Shown here: positions 30,635 to 39,290 of the stretch, piece after piece
Numbering within the stretch: the stretch's first letter is position 1
How the letters are laid out: the number at the start of each line of letters is the position of its first letter
Assembly (NCBI RefSeq): GCF_900113705.1
Contig: NZ_FOQI01000012.1
Location: 109,670 to 173,669 of the forward strand
Source: Collimonas sp. OK307
GTDB taxonomy: Bacteria > Pseudomonadota > Gammaproteobacteria > Burkholderiales > Burkholderiaceae_D
DNA length: 64,000 bases
Direction of reading: 5' to 3'
The notes under the pieces: generated by a model
Seen by the model: the letters and a program-made list of their open reading frames with translations, nothing else
Databases searched by the model: none
What the model was told of the DNA's origin: nothing
Made by a program: the position numbers and the translations under genes

Positions 30635-31403
30635 GGTATCCGACCAGCCGCAATATCCGTTGCGAAATTGCCGGACGTAGCACGGATAACCCCCAGGTGC
30701 CGAAATTCAGCGGAAATGGAAAGCTGATACGTGATTGATTGCGTGCGAGACCGCTCTTGATAACCCGTGCAGCCTTATCCGCCGGCCACAAAAATGGCTT
30801 GGGTCCTGGCATGTCCCGGCACATCTGGGAATCCACATAACCGGGCATTATCACGTTAACATGTATCCCCTCCGGCCCCAGCCAGCCCCGCAAACCTTCG
30901 CCGTATGCCTTGATTGCCGCTTTGCTGGCGCTATAGCTAGGAGTGGCCGCCAATCCAAAATAGGCGGCAAGCGAACTGATCAGCGCAATCTGCCCTTGGC
31001 CGCGGGCGCGCATCGATGGCAACGCGCCATTCACCGTCGCCATCGCCGCCAGCACATTAACCTCGATCAATGCCTGCACGTCTTCCCAACGTTCACCGGC
31101 GCCGTCCGGGCCGATGTTGATATTCACACCCGCATTCACGATCACCAGATCCACTTGTTCCTGTTGGCTTATCTCGTGCACCCACGCCGACAACTCATCC
31201 CGGTTGCGCACATCCAGCTCGCGGGTAAGCACCCGTGCGCCGCGCGCTTCGCATAGCGCCGCCAACTCCGCCAGGCGGGCGACATTGCGCCCCTGAAGAA
31301 TCAGGGTATTCCCGGCTTCAGCATAAACTTCAGCCAGCGCGCCGCCGATACCGCCGGTTGCACCGGTGATCAATACAGTTTTTGGAACAGCAGGCCGCGT
31401 CAT
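30627..31403 (-). CDS. Short-chain dehydrogenase/reductase (WcbP-like)
   Basis: A classical SDR of 258 aa: cofactor motif VLITGATGGIGGALAE near the N-terminus, VNAGVN, catalytic Ser in LISSLAAYF and YSASK. The C-terminal 40 residues are hydrophobic and basic (NFGTWGLSVLRPAISQRILRL), suggesting membrane association, as in ketosphinganine reductases. In this context it is a good candidate to reduce the amino ketone made by the oxoamine synthase to an amino alcohol. That is inference; sugar or acyl-chain reduction is also possible. ATGA overlap with the kpsS-like gene shows translational coupling. Confidence 0.87.
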   Translation of the reverse strand: MTRPAVPKTVLITGATGGIGGALAEVYAEAGNTLILQGRNVARLAELAALCEARGARVLTRELDVRNRDELSAWVHEISQQEQVDLVIVNAGVNINIGPDGAGERWEDVQALIEVNVLAAMATVNGALPSMRARGQGQIALISSLAAYFGLAATPSYSASKAAIKAYGEGLRGWLGPEGIHVNVIMPGYVDSQMCRDMPGPKPFLWPADKAARVIKSGLARNQSRISFPFPLNFGTWGLSVLRPAISQRILRLVGYHG

Positions 31404-32629
31404 AGCAACGCCTCCAACGGCGAAGTCTTCGGCTCCAGCATGCGGCTACTGTTTTCCACCGCGAGGGCGATCCCGTTGCGACAATAAAAACCGCCATTGA
31501 CCTGCGTGGTATGAATCACCGTGTTACGAAAGCGCCGAAACAACTCCGCATCCGGCAACGGACGCTCGCACCAGAAATCATCCAGCGCTCCCTGGAAGGT
31601 GAGCCCCGGCAGGTTGTAGATCGAGTCGCTGAGCGTAATGGTCGGGCAGTTCAAACCTAACGAAAGCGCCCCCACCGTACTGTTGACAGTCACTGTTCCA
31701 CGCGCGTTACGCAGCAAGACATCCAAATCCCCGGTTTCCATATAGTCCACACGACCCTGTAAATCAAAGCGTTTCAAAAAGCCACGGATCATCGCCGGAT
31801 AATTCACAAGTCCCATATCGAGCGGGTGATTTTTGATCACCAGCCGGGTCCCTGCAGGCGCATGCCGCGCGAACGATTCCATGACAAACTCCATCACCCC
31901 GGCCATGCCATCGAAGCGCGAATGATCGCGAATCTGTGCATCGTTTCCCAGTTGAAGAGGCAAAAGAAAAAACGGCGCGGCGGTCCGAACCAGTTCGCTC
32001 ACCAACGCGTTATTCCGCGGCTTGTGAAAACGCAGCATGGGCAGCCGGGTAGCGTAGCCGGCGTATTCAATGGCGGCGTTCACCGGCGCATGGGTACGAT
32101 AGCGCGGGAAGACCAACGGATTCCAGAATCCTGCAATGTGATAAGCAACGTCATGCGCGGCGCGGATCTTGAAAGACGACTTGAACGCCTGTCCATCACC
32201 ATACTCTGGCAAATGCGCACCAACCTCCCGGAACCAGTCCGGATCGCGCGGCAACGACGAGTGCTTGTTGACTCCTCCCCGCTCCAGCGTCACCCAGTAA
32301 GGGCGGAAATAACCCTCTTCAAAAACATGGGTCCGGATCCCGCAACTTTCACCCTGCGTCACGGCAGGACGGTGAACCGCCCGACGATCGCCAAACAGAA
32401 TCTGGTCGGTGATGCCGAATTTACGGTATTTGTCATCCAGAAAGCCCTGCAGATCGGAAACTCTTCCCCGATAGTTCCAGGCTGAGCGACCGCCCCAATA
32501 CGCCAAATCGCCCGCATTGAAGTTAATCTTGAAAACCCGGTGACCATCGGCTTTGAGGCGATCTGCCAAGCGAACGAAGAAAGGAGAACAAACCCCTTGC
32601 AGAAACAAAAAAGAACGAGCTCGACTCAT
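31400..32629 (-). CDS. Capsule Kdo-linker glycosyltransferase, KpsS-like (WcbO-like)
   Basis: KpsS adds the first beta-Kdo to the lipid acceptor (phosphatidylglycerol in E. coli) on the inner face of the membrane, starting the linker of ABC-exported capsules. The 409-aa protein shows FLFLQGVCSPFFVRLADRLK, the HVFEEGYFRPYWVTLE motif, LVIKNHPLD, and GTVTVNSTVGALSLGLN, typical of the Capsule_synth family. The ATG at 32629 is chosen because it forms an ATGA overlap with the kpsC-like stop and matches the family N-terminus; the frame is open 16 codons further upstream. With the unusual lipid module nearby, the acceptor here may be different from phosphatidylglycerol. Confidence 0.9.
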   Translation of the reverse strand: MSRARSFLFLQGVCSPFFVRLADRLKADGHRVFKINFNAGDLAYWGGRSAWNYRGRVSDLQGFLDDKYRKFGITDQILFGDRRAVHRPAVTQGESCGIRTHVFEEGYFRPYWVTLERGGVNKHSSLPRDPDWFREVGAHLPEYGDGQAFKSSFKIRAAHDVAYHIAGFWNPLVFPRYRTHAPVNAAIEYAGYATRLPMLRFHKPRNNALVSELVRTAAPFFLLPLQLGNDAQIRDHSRFDGMAGVMEFVMESFARHAPAGTRLVIKNHPLDMGLVNYPAMIRGFLKRFDLQGRVDYMETGDLDVLLRNARGTVTVNSTVGALSLGLNCPTITLSDSIYNLPGLTFQGALDDFWCERPLPDAELFRRFRNTVIHTTQVNGGFYCRNGIALAVENSSRMLEPKTSPLEALL

Positions 32630-33672
32630 CGCACCCCCACAATATGCCGCAATACCATTCTGAAAAATTTCCGCCACAAAGGCACAGTCGCACCGCTTCT
32701 GGCGCGCCAGGCTACCAGCTCATCCAGCGCCTGCTCCGGGGTTATCAATCCATCGTTCACCAGGCTCAGATACATCGGGTACTCAATCAGCACTCCCGCC
32801 ACCAATTCATCAAGCGACAACCGCCTGGCTCTGCGAAGGCTTGGAACCACATCCTGCGTCAGTCCCCAGCCTGAATAGAAAGGCTGGCCGTAGCAGGTGA
32901 CCGGTTTGCCACGCAACAAAGCTTCGAATCCTGCCAATGAAGTCAGCACATGGACCTCGTCCACGGCCATGAGCAAATCCCCCATGGCGGCATCTGTCAC
33001 GACGGCGTCGCACCAATGCAACGCCTGATCCTCTCCTGCTCCCTTGGCCCTCAATCCGGCCATGACATCCGGGTGCGGCTTGTACACGACATACGCCTGC
33101 GGATTGGCCTGGCGAACAGCTTGCAATAACGCGAGATTCGAACGAATCTCCGGCGCGCCGTAGGCCAGAGATGCATCGCTCTCGACCTGGCCAGGTACCA
33201 GGATGACTTTTCCAACGCTGGCCGGCCGCTGCCAGACATCGGCCCCAACGTTGTACTTGGTAAGCCGCTCGGCCACGATACGTTGCCGCAAGCTGGCTGC
33301 GCGCTGTACCAGGGCCGGCTCGAACGTCATGCCGGCCAACAAATGCTCAAGATCGGAAGGCTTGGTTGCGTCGTAATAAATGCCGCGGCCATCCACTACC
33401 CATGACAGGGGCCGGATTAAATCCGCGCCCAGGCCGACCGATCGCAAAAAACCATCCTCCAGGCGTAAAACCGTCACGCCCGCAGCCAACTCGCCAACTA
33501 CCGGTTTCATGCCCCAGACCGCCAACACCGCACCCGCCGGCGTATCTGCCGCACTAGTGATAAACACCACCCGCGCAGCCGGAAAGCACTGGCGCACCAC
33601 CGGTTTCTTCCAGGCGGAAAAATCCAGTGCGTAAATCACCGAAGCTGCCGACAAACTAGCGCCCGGTAACAC
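32626..33672 (-). CDS. Half-size KpsC-like Kdo transferase
   Basis: KpsC normally has two glycosyltransferase modules (about 670 aa) that alternate beta-2,4 and beta-2,7 Kdo linkages. This protein is only 348 aa and has one module: VLRLEDGFLRSVGLGADLIR, GRGIYYDATKPSDLEHLL, VVYKPHPDVMAGLR, EVHVLTSLAGFEALLRGKP and CYGQPFYSGWGLT. It looks most like the C-terminal module. The start is GTG with a GGAG seven bases upstream, overlapping the upstream glycosyltransferase gene by 17 bases. No second module was found elsewhere in the window. Confidence 0.88.
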   Translation of the reverse strand: MLPGASLSAASVIYALDFSAWKKPVVRQCFPAARVVFITSAADTPAGAVLAVWGMKPVVGELAAGVTVLRLEDGFLRSVGLGADLIRPLSWVVDGRGIYYDATKPSDLEHLLAGMTFEPALVQRAASLRQRIVAERLTKYNVGADVWQRPASVGKVILVPGQVESDASLAYGAPEIRSNLALLQAVRQANPQAYVVYKPHPDVMAGLRAKGAGEDQALHWCDAVVTDAAMGDLLMAVDEVHVLTSLAGFEALLRGKPVTCYGQPFYSGWGLTQDVVPSLRRARRLSLDELVAGVLIEYPMYLSLVNDGLITPEQALDELVAWRARSGATVPLWRKFFRMVLRHIVGVR

Positions 33673-34822
33673 GCAAGCGCTCCATCAATGCCTCAACCTG
33701 TTCGAAATGGGCGCCCCAGGTAGGCGCTTCAAAGCCGGCCATCCTTTGGCGTTGCTGCAGTCGCATCGGGCTTTCTGCCTGCGCATATTCAGCAACCAAT
33801 TGGCCCCAGCGTTTTCCATCCAGCGGATCGACATACTCTGGTATATCCCCGGCGATCTCCCGAAACGCCGGCAGATCGCTGGCGATCACAGGCACTCCGA
33901 GCGCGAGCGCCTCCACCAATGGCATGCCGTAGCCTTCCGCAAACGAAGGGAATAACAGAGCCTGCGCGTGATGCAACCAGGAAGACAATTCGGCATCTGA
34001 GCATGCTGGCTGTTCAATGACAAAACCTTTCAATGTTTCGCAGCGCTCCAGCATATCCACGACGTTTTCGCATTCCCATCCGCGTTGGCCAATGATCACC
34101 AGGCGCGGCGCGGCCACCCCCATGCGCTCGACAATCTGCCTCCATAGCTGCAGCAACAGCCAGTGGTTCTTGCGAGATTCAATCGTGCCCAGTACAACGA
34201 AATAAGGTGCGCTCAAGGGTTTACGCACTGCAGGCAGAGGTAATTGCGCTGGCGCGAGCAATGCCACCGCTGTTGCCGGCATGGACGCGCCGCTGGTCTT
34301 GGCATAGGCCGCAAATTCGTCGAGCGTTGCAGCAGAATTGGCAATCACTCCGTGCCCCGTTCCAAGCATCGTATCCATGCGAACCCTGTGCCGCCCTGCC
34401 TCTCCGGGCCGGCAATACTCAGGGTGCGTGATTGGAATAAGGTCATGAAGAAAATAAAGCGGTTTCAATCCGGTGCGCTGCAGGCGATCGACATAGTGTG
34501 TCTGCTCCAGGCCGCTATGCCCGGTATTGAACAGAAACCGAGGTGCGGAAAAGCGCTGTCCGATACTCATCGGAAGAGCTCTTGCAACTGTCCATCGGAT
34601 CAGTTGATTGAAATTTTCCGATGGCGATAGCAGCGCCTCGAAGACCCGTTCGGAATCCCTCTGGGACAGCTCTATCCACTGTCCGGCAAAGCGCAGCAAA
34701 GCCGTTGCGCGGCCACCGAAGTGGCGCACATATTCCAGACTGACCCGGTCGACCCCAGTAGGCAGGCGCCCCTGCATGGTCCGGTCCAGCAGACGGGTGA
34801 TGTCAATCAACGACTCACGCAT
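33656..34822 (-). CDS. Glycosyltransferase, GT4 family
   Basis: A cytoplasmic GT-B glycosyltransferase of 388 aa. The N-terminal part (LIDITRLLDRTMQGRLPTGV, then DRVSLEYVRHF) is typical of capsule-locus GT4 enzymes. The C-terminal donor domain has VVLGTIESRKNHWLLLQLW, LVIIGQRGWECEN, FPSFAEGYGMPLVEALALG and VPVIASDLPAFREIAG, with the EX7E region. Donor and acceptor are unknown; GDP-mannose from ManB/ManC is one candidate. It overlaps the kpsC-like gene by 17 bases. Confidence 0.9.
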   Translation of the reverse strand: MRESLIDITRLLDRTMQGRLPTGVDRVSLEYVRHFGGRATALLRFAGQWIELSQRDSERVFEALLSPSENFNQLIRWTVARALPMSIGQRFSAPRFLFNTGHSGLEQTHYVDRLQRTGLKPLYFLHDLIPITHPEYCRPGEAGRHRVRMDTMLGTGHGVIANSAATLDEFAAYAKTSGASMPATAVALLAPAQLPLPAVRKPLSAPYFVVLGTIESRKNHWLLLQLWRQIVERMGVAAPRLVIIGQRGWECENVVDMLERCETLKGFVIEQPACSDAELSSWLHHAQALLFPSFAEGYGMPLVEALALGVPVIASDLPAFREIAGDIPEYVDPLDGKRWGQLVAEYAQAESPMRLQQRQRMAGFEAPTWGAHFEQVEALMERLRVTGR

Positions 34823-34854
34823 GGGAAATCCCGAAAAGAGTAGAACGGGCCGGC

Positions 34855-36045
34855 TTATTTGGTCATGTTGATGACATTGGCAATTGGATAAACAGTAGAA
34901 ACTACGATATTAAGAAATTTCTGCAATTCGGCCGCAGGCGCATTGGATACATACAAGACATCCTTGTTTTGAATCGGGAAACTCTGCGCGACAAAGAAAG
35001 TCGCCGGGTCCTTCAGGTCCACCCGATAAATCACCGGTATTTTTCCTTCGGGTGTCATAGCCGGTGTCTTCCCGCCCAGATCAAGTGCCGCAGGTGACTC
35101 GAAGCGGAAAATGAATACGCCTTGTGCATCGGCACGGGCATCCTGCAACCCACCGGCGCGAGCCAATGCCTGGGCGAGCGAAATACCCTGGGCCTCGAAA
35201 TTCATCTCGTCATTCTTGCCGGTCGCCCCCAACACAGTAAAACTGAGCGGCTGAAATAACGACGTAACCACGTCACCCGGCTGCAGCACGATATTTTGTT
35301 TCGGGTCCCGAATGATGGTATCCAGCGGCAATGCCTGAACCTGCTCGCCACGCGTGAGCTGCAACGTCATCTTGTTGACCGGCTGCCGTACTCCACCTGC
35401 CGCAGCCAAGGCATCCAGCAACCGCTCGCCACGTGCGGTCAGCGGCATACGTGTACTGGCAGTCACCTCACCTACCACGGTCACGTTCGCAGTGTTGTTA
35501 TGGATCACCCGCACCAGCACCTGCGGCTGATTCGCTTTGCCTTTCAGGCGGCGCACAATCTCCGCTTCAATTTTTTGCGGACTGAGTCCGTTAGCGGCTA
35601 TTTGTCCCGCAAAGGGAATATTGATCGTCCCTTCACTGCTTACCATCTGCTCGGGGAACGTAGTAACGCGTGTAGTAGCCGGTCCCGAACGAGCGTCAAT
35701 TGCACCTCCACCAAACAGCGCAGCAGGCGGCGCCTCCCAGATCGACACTTCAATCACGTCACCGGCTCCGATAACATAGCCCGCCTGCGCAGGTACGTTA
35801 AATTTTTCAGAAAACAGACTTTGCTTCTGGTTGGCGAGCAGCTTGCGTGCCACCGTGTCATTGACATCTATTATCTGGATGCCGGCCCCAGGTTGAGCCT
35901 TTGCGACTTCCTGCACTTGCGCATAGTTCGGGCCTGAAGATGGCAGCCAACTTGGCGAGTTGGCACAGCCGGTTAATGTAATTGTTATAGCGGTAGCCGC
36001 ACAACAAGTAATAAATTGGCGGCAGCCGTTTTGCAGTAATTTCAT
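34855..36045 (-). CDS. Outer-membrane capsule export lipoprotein (Wza/KpsD family, WcbC-like)
   Basis: A 396-aa polysaccharide-export protein. The N-terminus is a lipoprotein signal (basic start, hydrophobic core, lipobox TLTGC at about residues 23-27). Then comes the Poly_export domain (YVIGAGDVIEVSIWEAP, GTINIPFAGQIAANGLSPQKIE) and SLBB-type repeats (VTVVGEV, RLLDALAAAGGV, FTVLGATGKNDEM). It should form the outer-membrane channel for the ABC-exported polymer. The ATG at 36045 follows the stop of the small upstream gene by one base, implying re-initiation; an ATG at 36072 is possible. Confidence 0.92.
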   Translation of the reverse strand: MKLLQNGCRQFITCCAATAITITLTGCANSPSWLPSSGPNYAQVQEVAKAQPGAGIQIIDVNDTVARKLLANQKQSLFSEKFNVPAQAGYVIGAGDVIEVSIWEAPPAALFGGGAIDARSGPATTRVTTFPEQMVSSEGTINIPFAGQIAANGLSPQKIEAEIVRRLKGKANQPQVLVRVIHNNTANVTVVGEVTASTRMPLTARGERLLDALAAAGGVRQPVNKMTLQLTRGEQVQALPLDTIIRDPKQNIVLQPGDVVTSLFQPLSFTVLGATGKNDEMNFEAQGISLAQALARAGGLQDARADAQGVFIFRFESPAALDLGGKTPAMTPEGKIPVIYRVDLKDPATFFVAQSFPIQNKDVLYVSNAPAAELQKFLNIVVSTVYPIANVINMTK

Positions 36046-36046
36046 A

Positions 36047-36325
36047 TTATTTATTTTTTTTGACAACGACATCGGATTTTGCAAATTCCACTATGTCCTT
36101 GGTGTCGATATGAAACTCTGGCAGCAAGGAAGATGCGCAAGCAGCAATAAAGACGAGGCCGCTAAGCATATAAGCAAACGATGTTAAGACGCCGATAGAA
36201 CCCAGCACCAGTGGAATTAGGCTGATTACGATGGACGTTGCGTATGAAATCCCCATATATCTTAAAGAGAAAAACATGATCAACGACAGTAAAATAGATT
36301 TTGAAACGCGGAAAAATATGTCCAT
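36047..36325 (-). CDS. Small hydrophobic membrane protein, unknown
   Basis: Not recognised. It is a 92-aa protein with two to three predicted membrane helices (SILLSLIMFFSLRYM, ATSIVISLIPLVLGSIGVL, FAYMLSGLVFIAACA) and a charged C-terminal tail (DIVEFAKSDVVVKKNK). It precedes the export lipoprotein gene, whose ATG lies one base past its stop. It could be an accessory of the export complex. Composition is AT-rich like the genes to its right. Confidence 0.65.
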   Translation of the reverse strand: MDIFFRVSKSILLSLIMFFSLRYMGISYATSIVISLIPLVLGSIGVLTSFAYMLSGLVFIAACASSLLPEFHIDTKDIVEFAKSDVVVKKNK

Positions 36326-36336
36326 GAGTTTTTGTA

Positions 36337-36385
36337 TTAATTGAGGTTAAGGTTGAGGTTGAAATTGAAATTGAAATTGAAAATG
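36337..36385. repeat. Hexanucleotide repeat tract between capsule genes
   Basis: About eight imperfect hexamers of the forms GAGGTT, AAGGTT and TTGAAA run through the 64-bp spacer between the GH99-like gene and the small membrane protein gene. The perfect core is TTGAAATTGAAATTGAAA. Such tracts can slip during replication. Confidence 0.75.
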
Positions 36386-36389
36386 CAAA

Positions 36390-37727
36390 TCAAGGCTTGA
36401 GAACTGCGTCCAGATTTTTCGGTGGCGGCTGATGTAGTCGCAAATACTCTGCTGCTTTGCCGGTAACACGCAAATACCAGTCATCCGGCAAAGAACAACC
36501 GTCCTGATTCAGAAAAACCATGCTTGCGCCGACGGGCAGCTTGTCCTGCCGCGTTTCGGCCGGAAATAAGGCGGTCCCTTCATCAACCTCATCGAACATA
36601 GCGGCGTAGAGCATATCGACGTGGAGGTCGAGCAGGTCGGAGACCTGATGCCACAAAAACTTACCGCAATTGCGCGGCGTTTTGTTAAGAACCGTCGGCT
36701 CTTTCCTCTTATAATTTACCGTCAGGTTATACCGGGAAAATCCTGCAAAAATTACCGGCATGTACCCAACGCCCAAGCGTCTCGTCTCTGCAATATCTGG
36801 GACGACATTACGTTTCACGAATGCATCAGCTTCTTCGTCGTTTGAAAACCGCCCAACCGACCATGGACTGATGACGTCATAACTCCGATACACGTCTGCC
36901 CAGGTTGGATCTTTCTTGGAATCGCCCGAAAGGGTGCGCCAGAAGGTTGGCACTCCGCCGATTAACGTCACGGCCTGAAGGTCGCCCCGTCCACTCTTCA
37001 GGTCACCAATCAGAACAGCAACCTCATCTGCCTCGCCAGGACGGTTGTCGAAACCGAATCCCCACAACTGAAGCACAGGCTTACGACGATCCAGCAAGTA
37101 GCTAGGGCTTTCAGTGATTTTTAATACGTCGACCAGATGATGCCAGTCGTTACGAACATCATCCGTTACCGTTTTAGGATTAGCGCCTGTAATGTCATAC
37201 GTCACATAGAAAACCCGGCCATTAGCCTCTGCAGCTTTCTGTACATTCTTCACGACATTGTCGTTACGACGTTTCTTTTCTGGGGTAGCGAGATCTGTCA
37301 AGAAGCGCTGTACTGCGACACCGTCAATACCATGTTCCTGCATCCACCGGAAATGCGTCGCCACCACAGAAGCATTCTGTGATGAAAAAAGTTGAATGGG
37401 ACTATTGTCCGGCCTACGAAGGCCTGTATCGCATAGATCTTCCGCCTTGATCCCGCGCACAGAAGGCAGAAGGTCAACAGTGAAATGATTCGACTGAGCG
37501 CTCCCTAGAAACCAGTGCTGCCAACTGTTGTTTTTTTCAAAGTCACCCGGGCAACCGAACCAGCCCTGGTAGCCCATGATCACTTTTCCAGAAAGACCAA
37601 TTTTATGGTCTGCGGCACAGGCCATTTGCGAAGAAAATATATTCCAGAACAACATTAAAAAAAAGGACCGGCGCATTAAGCGACGAAATAAGCGAATTCC
37701 CGTTTTTGTATTTTTTTGATCGTTCAT
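36390..37727 (-). CDS. Secreted GH99/GH71-like glycoside hydrolase
   Basis: A 445-aa protein with an N-terminal signal sequence (basic start, then FFLMLFWNIFSSQMACAADH). The mature part resembles the GH99-like enzymes (endo-alpha-1,2-mannosidases and relatives): MGYQGWFGCPGD, HFRWMQEHGIDGVAVQRF, YVTYDITG, ISPWSVGRF, and DMLYAAMFDEVDEGTALF near the end. In the family, conserved acidic residues in the last region act in catalysis. Periplasmic or outer action on the capsule, for example length control or release, is inferred from context only. A GGGAGA ribosome-binding site precedes the ATG, which directly follows the TPR gene. Confidence 0.85.
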   Translation of the reverse strand: MNDQKNTKTGIRLFRRLMRRSFFLMLFWNIFSSQMACAADHKIGLSGKVIMGYQGWFGCPGDFEKNNSWQHWFLGSAQSNHFTVDLLPSVRGIKAEDLCDTGLRRPDNSPIQLFSSQNASVVATHFRWMQEHGIDGVAVQRFLTDLATPEKKRRNDNVVKNVQKAAEANGRVFYVTYDITGANPKTVTDDVRNDWHHLVDVLKITESPSYLLDRRKPVLQLWGFGFDNRPGEADEVAVLIGDLKSGRGDLQAVTLIGGVPTFWRTLSGDSKKDPTWADVYRSYDVISPWSVGRFSNDEEADAFVKRNVVPDIAETRRLGVGYMPVIFAGFSRYNLTVNYKRKEPTVLNKTPRNCGKFLWHQVSDLLDLHVDMLYAAMFDEVDEGTALFPAETRQDKLPVGASMVFLNQDGCSLPDDWYLRVTGKAAEYLRLHQPPPKNLDAVLKP

Positions 37728-39260
37728 TTAAACATCTCCCTGGCTAGAGGTTTTCGGCCACAACATAGAGATAAGATATTTTTTACGTATCCGTCTAAGA
37801 TCTTTAAGTAACAAAGGATCAGTTAAATTAAGCTTCCACGCCGTTCTTGCCGCACTATAAGCGTCCCGAAACCTCGTTTTTTGTTCGAGAAGACTTCCTC
37901 GTAATCGATATAGTTCGGGATCATCCTCCCGAAGAGAAATTGCTCGATCAACCCATTTCAACGATGCATCTCGCTGATCGGTTTTGGCCAATAACTGTGC
38001 CAGATGCGCCAATTCATGAGGATCCTCCGGGCAGCGCTGGACGACCTCCTTCGCGGCATCGATAGCACGCACCAAGTCTTTAGCCGCATCGCGGTCATCC
38101 CGTAGCACCGACAGCAGCTCGGCTCCTATTCTTTCTTTATCCTGTTGCAACGTAGGATCATTAGGCGCCAACTCAACCGCGTATTTAATAGATGTTTCAG
38201 CATCCATCAACCGATCGAGCTTTTCCAGAAAATTTGCACGCAACCGATGAAATTCCGCCTCATCTCCATTAAGTGCAATGGCACGATCAATCCAAATCAA
38301 TGACGCTTCGCAGTGATTCTCCTTGGCTAGCAATTGCGCCAGATAAGCCATTTCCTGATGATCATCTGGAGACCGCAGCACGATCTCTTTTGTCATTTCT
38401 ATAGCTCTATCCAGATCGATATGAGCGTCCCGTTCCTGTCGTAATATTGTCACTAGCCCATGCTTGATTCGATCGCTGTCCTGCTGCAACGCCGAATCAT
38501 CGGGGGCCAATTCAATGGCACGTAGAACAGATACTTCGGCAGCCCTCATTCGTCCCATCCGTTCAAGAAGACTGGCCCGCAGCCGATGAAACTCGACCTC
38601 ATCATCTTTGAAGATAATTGCTTGCTCAATCCAATTCAATGACATCTCTTGAGCATCAGCCTTGGCCATGAGCTGCGCCAGATGTGCCATTTCATAAGGA
38701 TCATCCGGGCAACGATCCACGATCGCTACCGCAGCCGCCAAAGCCAGATTCGGTTCTGCTGCCGTACTGCGCTCCTGTTTCAGCGCCGCCAGCAATCTTT
38801 GCTCTATTCGCTCGCAATCTTCCTGCAGCGCAGAATCATTCGGCGCCAATGTAATCGCGCATCGAATAGCTTCTTCCGCTTCCCGTAACTTACCCGTTCT
38901 TTCAAAAAGGCTTGCTCTAAGTCGGTAAAATTCTGCCTCGTCGCCTTTGAGTGCAATCGCCCGATCAATCCACTTCAATGATGCTTCTTCATGATTCGTC
39001 TTAGCCAACAACTGGGCTAATTTCGAAAAGCTCTCAATATCATCCACCTGCCGGCGAGAAATGCTCTCAGCTAATTCGGTGAGCTGTATTATGTCGGCTC
39101 CACCCTCAACCAAGTATTTGAATCTACTGTGCAAAAGCCTATGCGTAGTTGTCTCAAGTAAATTAAGCGACCAATCGGGATTACTCACCAATCTAGCTGC
39201 AATTAATTGCAGTATTGGAACCGACTCTTCCCGCCAGTTATTTTTATCTGTAACAGCCAT
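37728..39260 (-). CDS. TPR protein with four about 113-residue internal repeats
   Basis: A 510-aa, probably cytoplasmic protein without signal or membrane segment. After an N-terminal region of about 75 residues come four tandem copies of a 113-residue unit built of TPR helices, with recurring motifs LAQLLAKTNH-EASLKWIDRAIAL, GDEAEFHRLRASLLER, AIELAPNDSALQQD and RCPEDPHELAHLAQLL; the last copy is incomplete. TPR proteins in polysaccharide loci usually serve as scaffolds. The ATG at 39260 is chosen because it has the sequence GGGAGAGGGTGGA just upstream, better than the ATG five codons earlier. Base composition is lower in G+C than the flanking housekeeping genes. Confidence 0.85.
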   Translation of the reverse strand: MAVTDKNNWREESVPILQLIAARLVSNPDWSLNLLETTTHRLLHSRFKYLVEGGADIIQLTELAESISRRQVDDIESFSKLAQLLAKTNHEEASLKWIDRAIALKGDEAEFYRLRASLFERTGKLREAEEAIRCAITLAPNDSALQEDCERIEQRLLAALKQERSTAAEPNLALAAAVAIVDRCPDDPYEMAHLAQLMAKADAQEMSLNWIEQAIIFKDDEVEFHRLRASLLERMGRMRAAEVSVLRAIELAPDDSALQQDSDRIKHGLVTILRQERDAHIDLDRAIEMTKEIVLRSPDDHQEMAYLAQLLAKENHCEASLIWIDRAIALNGDEAEFHRLRANFLEKLDRLMDAETSIKYAVELAPNDPTLQQDKERIGAELLSVLRDDRDAAKDLVRAIDAAKEVVQRCPEDPHELAHLAQLLAKTDQRDASLKWVDRAISLREDDPELYRLRGSLLEQKTRFRDAYSAARTAWKLNLTDPLLLKDLRRIRKKYLISMLWPKTSSQGDV

Positions 39261-39290
39261 TCCACCCTCTCCCATTTGTAATTTTCACGA

